DNA of 64,000 nt from DATFVA01 sp963839165 (GTDB lineage: Bacteria; Bacteroidota; Ignavibacteria; Ignavibacteriales; Ignavibacteriaceae). Positions within the stretch are counted from its first letter, which is position 1. The number at the start of each line of letters is the position of its first letter. The position numbers and the translations under genes were made by a program. Positions 26,850 through 34,097 of the stretch are shown here, one piece after another. The stretch covers positions 62,001-126,000 of the forward strand of contig CAWIUG010000006.1 in NCBI GenBank assembly GCA_963839165.1. Reading direction: 5' to 3'. The notes beneath the pieces were generated by a model that had not been told where the DNA came from, made no database searches, and worked only from the letters and a program-made list of their open reading frames with translations.

Positions 26850-27542
26850 TTATGAGGATAATCGTTCCAGTTTTTTAAGATTTCTAATAAAAATCTTTTT
26901 CCCCTGCACCCTGATAATTTCATCATCCTGAAGCTTTTTAAGCGACCGGCTGAGAGTTTCCGTGATAGTTCCGAGGTAACCGGCTATAGCGTTCCTTGAC
27001 ACCGAAAGCTTTATGAATGGTTCAGGCAGGTTTCCTGTGCCGCCTGCTTTTACCTCCTGTACCAGGTACCTGGCCAGTCTTGTGGTAACCTCCTTCGAAG
27101 ATAGTTCCTCAATCTTCTGTGTAAGAGTCCTCATCCTTTTGGCGAAACCTGCAAGCATCTGAAAGCTGATTTTAGAGTTTCTCTCAAGAAGACCTATAAA
27201 ATTGGCGGCATTAAAGAAGAGCAGTACCGAGTCTTTAAGTGCTTCAGCTGAAACCGGGTAGGCTGTTCCTTCAAAAAGCGGAATATCCGCAAAGGTCTGC
27301 ATTGGTCTTACCAGGTGTATTACCGTTTCCCTTCCGTCTTTTGACACCCTGAATACCTTGATGCTCCCCTCGATAAGGATATAAAATCCCCTGTATTGTT
27401 CACCTTCCATAAAAAGCAGCTGGTTTTTTTTAACGGCTATAGTCGAACTTTCTGAAGTAAGTTCGTTTAACTGTTCTTCGGATAATTCGGAAAACATCGG
27501 AATGTCCCGAAGAGAAATTTTATCAGGGATTTCGCGTGACAT
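26850..27542 (-). CDS. Crp/Fnr-family regulator, DNR/NnrR-like
   Basis: A 230-residue Crp/Fnr regulator: cyclic-nucleotide-binding-like beta roll (about 15-125, with GEQYRGFYILIEGSIKVFRVSKDGRET), a long dimer helix and a C-terminal helix-turn-helix (SRNAIAGYLGTITETLSRSLKKL, about 183-205). It has no cysteine at all, so it cannot carry the FNR iron-sulfur cluster; that and its place before NO genes fit a heme-based NO sensor such as DNR or NnrR. It likely controls the DUF2249, oxidase-like and norB genes through the box at 26810-26823. The effector is inference. Confidence 0.82.
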   Translation of the reverse strand: MSREIPDKISLRDIPMFSELSEEQLNELTSESSTIAVKKNQLLFMEGEQYRGFYILIEGSIKVFRVSKDGRETVIHLVRPMQTFADIPLFEGTAYPVSAEALKDSVLLFFNAANFIGLLERNSKISFQMLAGFAKRMRTLTQKIEELSSKEVTTRLARYLVQEVKAGGTGNLPEPFIKLSVSRNAIAGYLGTITETLSRSLKKLQDDEIIRVQGKKIFIRNLKKLERLSS

Positions 27543-27559
27543 AAGAAAACTTGTTTCAA

Positions 27560-27567
27560 CAAAGATA
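27560..27567 (-). promoter_or_regulatory. possible -7 element (TATCTTTG)
   Basis: On the minus strand TATCTTTG matches the Bacteroidota -7 consensus TAnnTTTG and lies 18 bases before the Crp/Fnr start codon. No clear -33 TTTG element was found, so this is weak. Confidence 0.25.
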
Positions 27568-27614
27568 ACAAATCATATCTATATAATTAATTGCTGAATT
27601 CATTTTCATTGCGT

Positions 27615-27640
27615 CCGGCCGGTATAACCGCCGGCTTTTT
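27615..27640 (+). terminator. hairpin with T-run upstream of the Nudix gene
   Basis: CCGGCCGGT pairs with ACCGCCGG with one bulged base and is followed by TTTTT on the plus strand. It stands about 50 bases before the Nudix start and no plus-strand gene precedes it. It could be an attenuator in the 5' leader, a stop for antisense transcription, or chance. Confidence 0.4.
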
Positions 27641-27688
27641 ATCTGTTCAGTTGATTTCTTAATTTTACTCATTATAATCAGGCTTGAA

Positions 27689-28348
27689 ATGAACCATGAG
27701 GATTTGAATAAACTTATAGAGAATTTACCGGAGGTTCCGGGGATACTGCGTAAAGACGAATTTTTCAACTCCGCGGTAATTGTTCCATTCATTTTAATTG
27801 ACGGAGAATATCACTTATTGTTTGAAAAACGGGCTGCAAATATCCGTCAGGGCGGTGAGATCTGTTTTCCGGGTGGAGAGTACGATCCTAAACTTGATAA
27901 GAATTTTACGGAAACTGCTGTAAGAGAAACTGTTGAAGAACTGGGGATCGGGATAGATAAAATAAAAGTCCTTGGTATACTTGATACCTTAATCGGTCCT
28001 ATGGGAGTAACGGTGGATTCCTGTATAGGGACGCTTGATATAAAAAGTATAGATGAATTAGATTTCGACAAATCTGAAGTTGAGAGTTTATTTCTTGTGC
28101 CGGTTTCATGGTTTGAGAGTAATCCTCCTGAAGAATACTTTGTTCAGCTTGTAGTTCATCCTCATTATACAGATGAACAGGGTAATGTTGTTCACCTGCT
28201 CCCTTCAGAGGAACTTGAACTGCCGGATAAGTATAACCGTCCCTGGCGCGGAGGAAAAAGGAAGATATATGTTTATAAACTTAAGGAGGGGGTTCTGTGG
28301 GGATTAACAGCGGCATTGGTTCGGGAAGTAATAAATAGAATAAAATAA
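27689..28348 (+). CDS. Nudix hydrolase, CoA-pyrophosphatase-like
   Basis: A 219-residue cytoplasmic Nudix enzyme. The Nudix box is spread over GGEYDPKLDKNFTETAVRETVEELGI (about 57-82) with the core RETVEELG; the spacing between the first glycine and RE is a little longer than the standard box, as in CoA pyrophosphatases of the NUDT7/8 group. An upstream LLFEKRAANIRQGGEICFPGGE segment is typical of that group. Likely reaction: cleavage of CoA derivatives to phosphopantetheine and 3',5'-ADP, with Mg2+. It stands alone on the plus strand and ends at a strong terminator. Confidence 0.83.
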   Translation: MNHEDLNKLIENLPEVPGILRKDEFFNSAVIVPFILIDGEYHLLFEKRAANIRQGGEICFPGGEYDPKLDKNFTETAVRETVEELGIGIDKIKVLGILDTLIGPMGVTVDSCIGTLDIKSIDELDFDKSEVESLFLVPVSWFESNPPEEYFVQLVVHPHYTDEQGNVVHLLPSEELELPDKYNRPWRGGKRKIYVYKLKEGVLWGLTAALVREVINRIK

Positions 28349-28350
28349 AA

Positions 28351-28377
28351 AGGCTGCCAGACGGCAGCCTTTTTTTT
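28351..28377. terminator. bidirectional intrinsic terminator
   Basis: AGGCTGCC and GGCAGCCT form an 8-bp stem around AGAC, followed by seven T on the plus strand and preceded by A-runs. It serves the plus-strand Nudix gene and, read the other way, the minus-strand membrane protein gene ending at 28376. Confidence 0.9.
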
Positions 28378-28579
28378 AAGCGCGTTTTGCAGTAGCTGTG
28401 AATATTATTCCAATAAGGAATACAACTCCTGCTACAATCAAGGGAGCTATATTCCCCTGGCTGACAGTGACATTTAGTCCGAGAAAATTAAATTTATCAG
28501 TTTGATTAGCGTAATTTATCCCGGTAACTATAAGGGCTATGGCGCCTAATACTGCCAGGATTATTCCTACTGCTCTCAT
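28376..28579 (-). CDS. small two-helix membrane protein (DUF3185-like)
   Basis: A 67-residue protein with two hydrophobic helices (MRAVGIILAVLGAIALIVTGI and IAPLIVAGVVFLIGIIFTAT) linked by a short polar loop. The pattern fits small DUF3185-like envelope proteins of unknown role. The start at 28579 is chosen because AGGAG lies 6 bases before it; the longer frame up to 28672 has no membrane-protein character before this Met. Confidence 0.6.
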   Translation of the reverse strand: MRAVGIILAVLGAIALIVTGINYANQTDKFNFLGLNVTVSQGNIAPLIVAGVVFLIGIIFTATAKRA

Positions 28580-28664
28580 ATTATTCTCCTTCACCTGTGG
28601 CACATATGTTTCAGTGGGAGAATAGTGAAAAAACAATCCCGTTTCTGTATCAGTCTTCAATAAG

Positions 28665-28898
28665 GTGACCAAATTAACATTGGAAAGGCGGCCAAATTTG
28701 GATAAATTCTCAAAATCACCAGCCCTTGACGCTGCTCTTATTGCCGCAGCTCAAAAGGTTGAGCATTATGAGATAGCATCTTACGGCTCTTTAAGAGCTT
28801 ATGCTGAACAATTGAAATTCGATGGAATTGCGGATAAACTGCAGTCGACTAAGGCAGCCGCGAAAAACAAGGTGCTTTTTCAGTCGAAGTACCAATGA
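28665..28898 (+). pseudogene. DUF892 (YciE/YciF-like) ferritin-like gene remnant
   Basis: A 77-residue frame with a GTG start. The middle, LDAALIAAAQKVEHYEIASYGSLRAYAEQL (about 21-50), matches the inner helix pair of DUF892 stress proteins, which are about 160 residues and form a ferritin-like four-helix bundle. The preceding half and the final helix are missing, and the ending KAAAKNKVLFQSKYQ does not look like the family. It overlaps the 5' side of the neighbouring frame on the minus strand. It is best read as a broken remnant, not a working gene. Confidence 0.6.
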
Positions 28899-28977
28899 TT
28901 GTCATTTGAGGCGGATCAACACCCGAACACCGGGCGCGGTAAATCTAATGCAGAAGTATTATAACATCTGTTTTGAA

Positions 28978-29002
28978 ACGGCCTAACCGATAGGCAGGCC
29001 GT
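28978..29002 (-). terminator. terminator-like hairpin after nfnB
   Basis: ACGGCCT and AGGCCGT are perfect 7-bp arms, with an inner nested GCCTA/TAGGC pair. On the minus strand it follows the nfnB stop by 14 bases, then TTTC. The tail is weak, so termination may be partial. Confidence 0.45.
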
Positions 29003-29016
29003 CTCTAAGGATAATT

Positions 29017-30459
29017 TTAGGCGGGCTGTTCTGATTCCCAGATACCGGTATTCAAATAATCGTCTATTGCCTTTGCAGCAGTACGTCCGGCACCCATTGC
29101 AAGTATAACAGTGGCTCCTCCGGTGACGATATCGCCGCCGGCAAAGACACCCTTCTTGGAAGTCTTCATAGTTTTCTCATCAACAAGGATATTTCCCCAT
29201 TTATTATAACCTATATCAGGAGTAGTTTTCTGAATAATAGGGTTAGAACCGTTGCCGATTGCAACTACTGTCATATCAATATCAATTGTATATTCAGATC
29301 CTTTGACCGGAACAGGTCTTCTTCTTCCCGACGCATCAGGTTCGCCAAGTTCCATTCTCTGGAGTTTGACTGCTTTAAGCCATCCCTTTTCATCGCCGAT
29401 AAATTCAAGAGGGTTGGAAAGGTAGATGAACTCTATTCCCTCTTCCTTTGCATGATGTATTTCTTCTTTCCTGGCAGGCATTTCGGCATCGGAACGACGG
29501 TAGATTATATATGCATTCTTTGCGCCGAGACGTTTGCTTGTTCTTACGGCGTCCATTGCAGTGTTTCCGCCGCCGAATACAGCCACGTTTTTATCTTTTA
29601 CATGAAAAACAGGAGTATCGTACTCAGGAAAGCGGTAGGCTTTCATCAGGTTTACACGGGTTAGGAATTCGTTGGCTGAATAGACACCGTTAAGATTTTC
29701 GCCGGGGATATTGAGGAAGTACGGTAGTCCCGCACCAACCGCAACAAAGCAGGCATCATATCCTTCAGATAAAAGTTCATCTATTGTATCACTGAAACCT
29801 ATTACCGTGTTCGGCTGGAAGTCAACTCCCAGATTTTTGAGTGCATCTACTTCAGCTTTAACAATTTCCTTAGGCAGACGGAACTGGGGAATGCCGTATA
29901 CAAGAACTCCGCCTAATTCGTGGAGCGCTTCAAATACAGTTACCTCGTGCCCCATCTGTACCAGGTCACCTGCGCAGCTTAATCCTGAGGGACCGCTCCC
30001 TATAATTGCGACTTTCTTTCCTGTCTTCGGTTTCAGTTCAGGAGTTTTAATTCCGAAGTTGTTTCTTTCATAGTCAGCAACAAATCTTTCCAACCGTCCT
30101 ATCGCTACAGGTTCATTCTTTTTACCTACAACACATTTAGCTTCGCACTGTTCCTCCTGCGGGCAAACCCTTCCGCAAACGGCCGGAAGCAGGTTATCTT
30201 CTTTTAGTTTGGCAGCAGCGCCCGCAAAGTCGCCCTCGGCAACCAGCGTAATGAAGTCGCCTATTTTAACACTAACGGGACAGCCGTCAACGCAAACTGG
30301 TTTGGGACACTGCAGGCAGCGGAGAGCTTCCATCCTGGCCAGTTCCTCTGTAAAGCCGAGGTTTACTTCTTCAAAATTATTTCTTCTCTGGTTAGGATCC
30401 TGTTCCGGCATTGCCTGTCTCTGGATCTTCATTCTGTCTTTTCTTGATATCTGCTCCAT
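29017..30459 (-). CDS. nfnB: NfnB/GltD-like FAD-dependent glutamate-synthase-type oxidoreductase
   Basis: A 480-residue flavoprotein. The N terminus has two cysteine clusters, CLQCPKPVCVDGCPV (about 47-61) and CGRVCPQEEQCEAKC (about 95-109), which bind [4Fe-4S] clusters. FAD- and NADPH-binding Rossmann motifs follow: VAIIGSGPSGLSCAGDL (about 149-165) and VAVFGGGNTAMDAVRT. The end, GVFAGGDIVTGGATVILAMGAGRTAAKAI, is the usual FAD motif. It is directly preceded (1-base gap) by the NfnA-like gene. As in NfnAB, the pair bifurcates electrons between NADH, ferredoxin and NADPH; GltD function is less likely because no large glutamate synthase subunit is near. Confidence 0.88.
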   Translation of the reverse strand: MEQISRKDRMKIQRQAMPEQDPNQRRNNFEEVNLGFTEELARMEALRCLQCPKPVCVDGCPVSVKIGDFITLVAEGDFAGAAAKLKEDNLLPAVCGRVCPQEEQCEAKCVVGKKNEPVAIGRLERFVADYERNNFGIKTPELKPKTGKKVAIIGSGPSGLSCAGDLVQMGHEVTVFEALHELGGVLVYGIPQFRLPKEIVKAEVDALKNLGVDFQPNTVIGFSDTIDELLSEGYDACFVAVGAGLPYFLNIPGENLNGVYSANEFLTRVNLMKAYRFPEYDTPVFHVKDKNVAVFGGGNTAMDAVRTSKRLGAKNAYIIYRRSDAEMPARKEEIHHAKEEGIEFIYLSNPLEFIGDEKGWLKAVKLQRMELGEPDASGRRRPVPVKGSEYTIDIDMTVVAIGNGSNPIIQKTTPDIGYNKWGNILVDEKTMKTSKKGVFAGGDIVTGGATVILAMGAGRTAAKAIDDYLNTGIWESEQPA

Positions 30460-30460
30460 A

Positions 30461-31345
30461 CTATATCTCCGTTCTGCTTTCTGCCAGTTCAGCTTTTTTT
30501 ATCCCTGCATTAAAGGCTTTATCATAATTACACAGATGATCCAGCGCCTCTCTCTCATCTTCGGCGTAAGTTCTGTTCCTCCTGGTGAGCGTTTCGAAGT
30601 CAACCAGGTGAGCATCAAACTCGGGTCCGTCTACACACACGAACACCGTTTTATTATCCACTGTAGCCCTGCACCCGCCGCACATCCCTGTGCCGTCAAC
30701 CATAACGGGATTAAGACTAACAACTGTTTTTATACCGTAAGGCCTGGTTGTTTCGGCGACTGCTTTCATCATAGGGATGGGACCGATTGCCAGCACAAAA
30801 TCAATCTTCTTTCCGGAATCAATTAATTCTTTCAGCTTCTGCGTTACAAAACCATGATATCCGTAGCTGCCGTCATCGGTAGTCGGATAAACTTCATCGC
30901 AAACTTTTTTCATCTCATCTTCAAGGATAACGAATTCTTTAGAGCGGCCGCCGATAATGGAGATTGTATGATTACCTGAGTTCTTTAAGGCAACGGCTGT
31001 TGGGTAAGCAATTGCGGTACCTACTCCGCCTCCTATGCTAACCGCGGTACCGAAGTTCTCGATATGGGATGGTTTACCGAGAGGACCGACAACATCCTGA
31101 ATGTACTCTCCCGCTTCAAGTGAATTAAGGAGCTTTGTGGTTTTCCCGATACCCTGTACAATGATGGTAACCGTCCCTTTTTCAGGATCGGAATCAGCAA
31201 TCGTAAGGGGAATTCTCTCACCGCCGTCTTTAACGCGGATGATAACAAATTGTCCCGCTTTTCTCTTCCTGGCGATCTTGGGCGCTTCAATTTCGAATCT
31301 CTTGATTTCCGGAGCAATAAATCCGGCAGAAATTATTTTGTGCAT
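30461..31345 (-). CDS. nfnA: NfnA/SudB-like FAD/NAD-binding subunit
   Basis: A 294-residue protein with a ferredoxin-reductase-type FAD domain (about 5-100) and an NAD domain with SIGGGVGTAIAYPTAVALKNSGNHTISIIGGRSKEF (about 105-145). The cysteine loop GMCGGCRATVDNKTVFVCVDGPEFDAH (about 222-248) holds a [2Fe-2S] cluster, as in sulfide dehydrogenase/dihydroorotate-dehydrogenase electron-transfer proteins. The ATG at 31345 is the first in-frame Met. With NfnB it forms the NADH-dependent reduced ferredoxin:NADP oxidoreductase. Confidence 0.87.
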   Translation of the reverse strand: MHKIISAGFIAPEIKRFEIEAPKIARKRKAGQFVIIRVKDGGERIPLTIADSDPEKGTVTIIVQGIGKTTKLLNSLEAGEYIQDVVGPLGKPSHIENFGTAVSIGGGVGTAIAYPTAVALKNSGNHTISIIGGRSKEFVILEDEMKKVCDEVYPTTDDGSYGYHGFVTQKLKELIDSGKKIDFVLAIGPIPMMKAVAETTRPYGIKTVVSLNPVMVDGTGMCGGCRATVDNKTVFVCVDGPEFDAHLVDFETLTRRNRTYAEDEREALDHLCNYDKAFNAGIKKAELAESRTEI

Positions 31346-31395
31346 CTTTCTCTCTTTATTCTATAGATTTGTTTTGACTTCTTAAGTAATCCCGG

Positions 31396-31418
31396 GACTG
31401 TTGAATTATTCAGCAGTC
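31396..31418. promoter_or_regulatory. hairpin/operator-like inverted repeat upstream of nfnA
   Basis: GACTGTTGAA and TTCAGCAGTC form a 10-bp dyad with one mismatch and a 3-base spacer. It lies 51 bases before the nfnA start. There is no T-run after it on either strand, so it may be a protein-binding site. Confidence 0.3.
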
Positions 31419-31580
31419 ACTACCGAACTTCCCAAAATGTTCAGCATACAGGCTTTATCAATGATTGTGCCCTTCAAAGTCTGCTAAAAATTACAGTATT
31501 CACATAATTTGATGAACTCCCGGCAGTCATTTTTCAGAATTGGGAAAATTATTTTTTGAAATGATATAGTCCTGAGAGGA

Positions 31581-32153
31581 TCAGCTGAATATCTTTACCA
31601 GGTTTAGAAAGGCAGGACCGGCGGTTATATTCTTTAATGGAGGAAGACCGAGATAATCTTTCCGGATCCTGTTGGTTTGCGTAAGCATATCTTCCGTACC
31701 AGCACCCCTTAATACGCAAAACAGAATTGCGGTTTTTAATGAGGAAGACCTTACCCGGATAGTATGCTCTGAATAGCGGGAAGGGTGAATATGTATATAT
31801 CTATTCTCTCTTTCCCCATAACGAAGAGTCCACCTGGAATGATCTCTAATCTCTATTTCCCTATAACCCTTTCCTTCTTCACCGATCCATTTCCTGTAGC
31901 TGTCTATACCCAATGCTTTTTTTCGATCCAGGTATGCAATTATTGCTCCCGCAATTTGGGAAGGCTCCAATATTCCAAGGTACAGATCCATCAATGACCC
32001 CCCTATCAAAAGGATTTCTTCTCTTAGAGTCTCATCCCGGATTTCTTTTTCTTTATATTCTGATATTTTAGATTTAATAAACCCGGAGTGGTGTTTCCAG
32101 CAGTTCAGAAGAACGGGTTCGGCTATTTCACAGAGAACTTTATAAGATTTCAT
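31581..32153 (-). CDS. hypothetical protein, 190 residues
   Basis: I do not recognise this protein. It is soluble, with no signal peptide or membrane helix. The N half is helical (LLNCWKHHSGFIKSKISEYKEKEIRDETLREEILLIGGSLMDLYLG), the middle basic and beta-rich (REIEIRDHSRWTLRYGERENRYIHIHPSRYSEHTIRVRSSSLKTAILFCVL), the end a short helix. The His/Arg-rich middle may bind a nucleic acid or a phosphate ligand, but this is a guess. It lies alone between nfnA and the pyrimidine-rich tract; no operon partner. Confidence 0.55.
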   Translation of the reverse strand: MKSYKVLCEIAEPVLLNCWKHHSGFIKSKISEYKEKEIRDETLREEILLIGGSLMDLYLGILEPSQIAGAIIAYLDRKKALGIDSYRKWIGEEGKGYREIEIRDHSRWTLRYGERENRYIHIHPSRYSEHTIRVRSSSLKTAILFCVLRGAGTEDMLTQTNRIRKDYLGLPPLKNITAGPAFLNLVKIFS

Positions 32154-32445
32154 CGTATGGTCGTAAATTTATTAATAATGACTGTAAAAATCTTGTTGGT
32201 GTCTCACCTGCCCTTTCCCTTTTACTCACTTTCCCATCATACGTTACTCTTTTTGCTTTTTACCCTATTTCTCATCGGGCCTACACCTGTCCTTTCTCTT
32301 TTCACTCCCCTTCCCATCGCGGCTCACTCGCCCTTAGCGCTTGTTATGCGCTTCCCCCCTACCTCTTTGCCCGTCCTCACAATGCTCATTTTTATTGCTT
32401 GCCGGTTGTTAAATATTTTGTTAAGTTTTCGACTGTTCAAGTAAA
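32154..32445. other. gene-free region with strong C/T bias
   Basis: Between the hypothetical gene and the tetR remnant. From about 32205 to 32400 the plus strand is strongly pyrimidine-biased (runs such as CCTTTCCCTTTTACTC and CTTTCTCTTTTCACTCCCC). An open frame across it (32088-32444) lacks any family signature and overlaps the minus-strand gene start, so I do not call it. The last 50 bases are AT-rich and may hold the tetR/emr promoter. Confidence 0.5.
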
Positions 32446-33066
32446 ATGGTCGAAAGAAAAATGAATGATAAAACAGTATGAGAGGAAAAGGAAATCCTTG
32501 AAGCTGCCAGAAACCGCTTCCCGCATTAGGATTTTCAAAAGTTACAATGGAAGAGATAGCTTCGATGTCGATATGGGCAAAGGCTTCTCTTTATTATTAT
32601 TTCCCTACAAAAGAAGAATTATTTCAAATCTGTTATCTACAAAGAACAGAATTTATTTGTGGAGGAAATAGAAAAGCTTTTCTGCCGCAAAATCTCAGCT
32701 GAAAATAAGCTGAAGAACTATGTAAAAAAGAGAGTGGATTATTTTCACGAGCTCGTCAACCTCAGCACTCTTAACGTAAATACCTTCATGGACATCAAGC
32801 TGATGTTCAAGGAACTGTTTGAAGATTTTGAACAAAAAGAATTACAGCTTCTGCAGAGGATCCTCGATGAGGGTAAAGCTAACGGTGAATTCGACAGCCG
32901 TCTGAAGCATGAGACAACTTTAACGTTTCTTCACCTCCTGCAGGGTCTAAGACTGAGAATGATAAAGTTTATAAGAGACAACAGGATGGGAAAAGAAAGC
33001 TACGATGAGCTCAGGGTAGAAATGTCGGTTTTCGTAGAAATATTTATCAAAGGAATTAAAGCTTAA
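32446..33066 (+). pseudogene. TetR-family regulator of the efflux operon, decayed
   Basis: A TetR repressor can be reconstructed only across frames. Reading from ATG 32446: VERKMNDKTV, then a TGA at 32479, then EEKEILEAARNRF, then frame changes for ALGFSKVTMEEIAS, DMGK and ASLYYYFPTKEELFQICYL, after which EEIEKLFCRKISAENKLKNYVK runs to the stop at 33066. This implies one nonsense codon, two one-base losses (near 32520 and 32564) and two one-base gains (near 32581 and 32656), all in the DNA-binding half. The C-terminal ligand domain (from 32659) is an open frame of 135 residues. The three efflux genes behind it are intact. The repressor is therefore probably non-functional. Confidence 0.8.
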
Positions 33067-33095
33067 CAGGAATTTATAACAGGAGTATATGATTA

Positions 33096-34097
33096 ATGGC
33101 AGTAAAAACTGAAACAGAACAGTTAAACACAAAGGCCGGTAATACACCCGCAGACGGTAAAGATTTGGATGGAGAAAGTTCAAAATCCGTTTCTATATTT
33201 AAACAGAAGAGATTATGGATACCATTATTCATAATAATCATTGCCGGCGTCATCTTCTGGTTCTGGTATAAGGGACAGATAGGTTATATATCCACCGATG
33301 ATGCTTTTATTGACGGCAATAAACTATCGCTGGCCTCAAAAATGCTCGGCAGAATAACTGCTCTTTATGCGGACGAAGGAAACAATGTTCAAAAAGGTGA
33401 GCTGCTTGTACGTCTGGATTCTACCGATCTTATTGCACAGCGTGAGCAGGCTGTTAATTCACTCAAGCTGGCTAATGATAACATACAGCTTGCAAAGGTC
33501 AACCTGAATAAGGCGGAACAGGATTTCCAGAGAGCAAAGCAGCAGTTTGAAGGAAACATAATTCCCAAAGAACAATATGAGCATTCACAGAGTGCACTTG
33601 ACGCGGCTAAAGCAGAATACAACATTGCTAATACAAAGATAGGCACAGCCCATGCGCAGCTTAATGTAATCAGCACGCAGCTGAATAATACAGAGATTTA
33701 CTCGCCGATGAGCGGCGTTGTTGCTAAAAGATGGGTACTGCAGGGTGATGTAGTGCAGCCCGGTCAGCCTATATTCTCAATCTATAATCTTGACAGTATA
33801 TGGGTTACGGCTGATTTCCAGGAAACCGATCTGGCTTCCATTAAAGAAGGTGACGATGTTGAGATAGACGTTGATTCGTATCCCGACCATAAGTTTTCAG
33901 GGAATGTACTTCAGGTAGGATCCAACACTGCATCGCAGTTCGCTTTGATTCCTCCCTCTAACGCAGCCGGCAACTTTACTAAGATTACCCAGCGTATCCC
34001 CATAAAAATTTCTATTCATCCCGGGAACGTTTCAAGGGAGGGATTCAGACTTCTTCCCGGTATGTCGGTTGAGGTAAAAATCAAGGTGTCGAAATAA
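33096..34097 (+). CDS. emrA: HlyD/EmrA-family membrane fusion protein
   Basis: A 333-residue periplasmic adaptor. One N-terminal membrane helix (LWIPLFIIIIAGVIFWFWYKG, about 36-56), then the barrel-sandwich half TDDAFIDGNKLSLASKMLGRI, a coiled-coil hairpin (about 110-190, REQAVNSLKLANDNIQLAKVNLNKAEQDFQRAKQQFEG), then the second lipoyl half NTEIYSPMSGVVAKRWVLQGDVVQPGQPI and a beta-barrel. It links the inner-membrane pump EmrB to the TolC-like channel. Its stop overlaps the emrB start by one base (TAATG). Confidence 0.92.
   Translation: MAVKTETEQLNTKAGNTPADGKDLDGESSKSVSIFKQKRLWIPLFIIIIAGVIFWFWYKGQIGYISTDDAFIDGNKLSLASKMLGRITALYADEGNNVQKGELLVRLDSTDLIAQREQAVNSLKLANDNIQLAKVNLNKAEQDFQRAKQQFEGNIIPKEQYEHSQSALDAAKAEYNIANTKIGTAHAQLNVISTQLNNTEIYSPMSGVVAKRWVLQGDVVQPGQPIFSIYNLDSIWVTADFQETDLASIKEGDDVEIDVDSYPDHKFSGNVLQVGSNTASQFALIPPSNAAGNFTKITQRIPIKISIHPGNVSREGFRLLPGMSVEVKIKVSK

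Noticed and set aside
28665..28898. Intact DUF892 gene
   Set aside because: Only the middle of the family is present; both ends are missing.
32088..32444. Coding region on plus strand (118 residues)
   Set aside because: It overlaps the start of the minus-strand 190-residue gene and the translation follows the C/T-rich composition with no domain or ribosome site.
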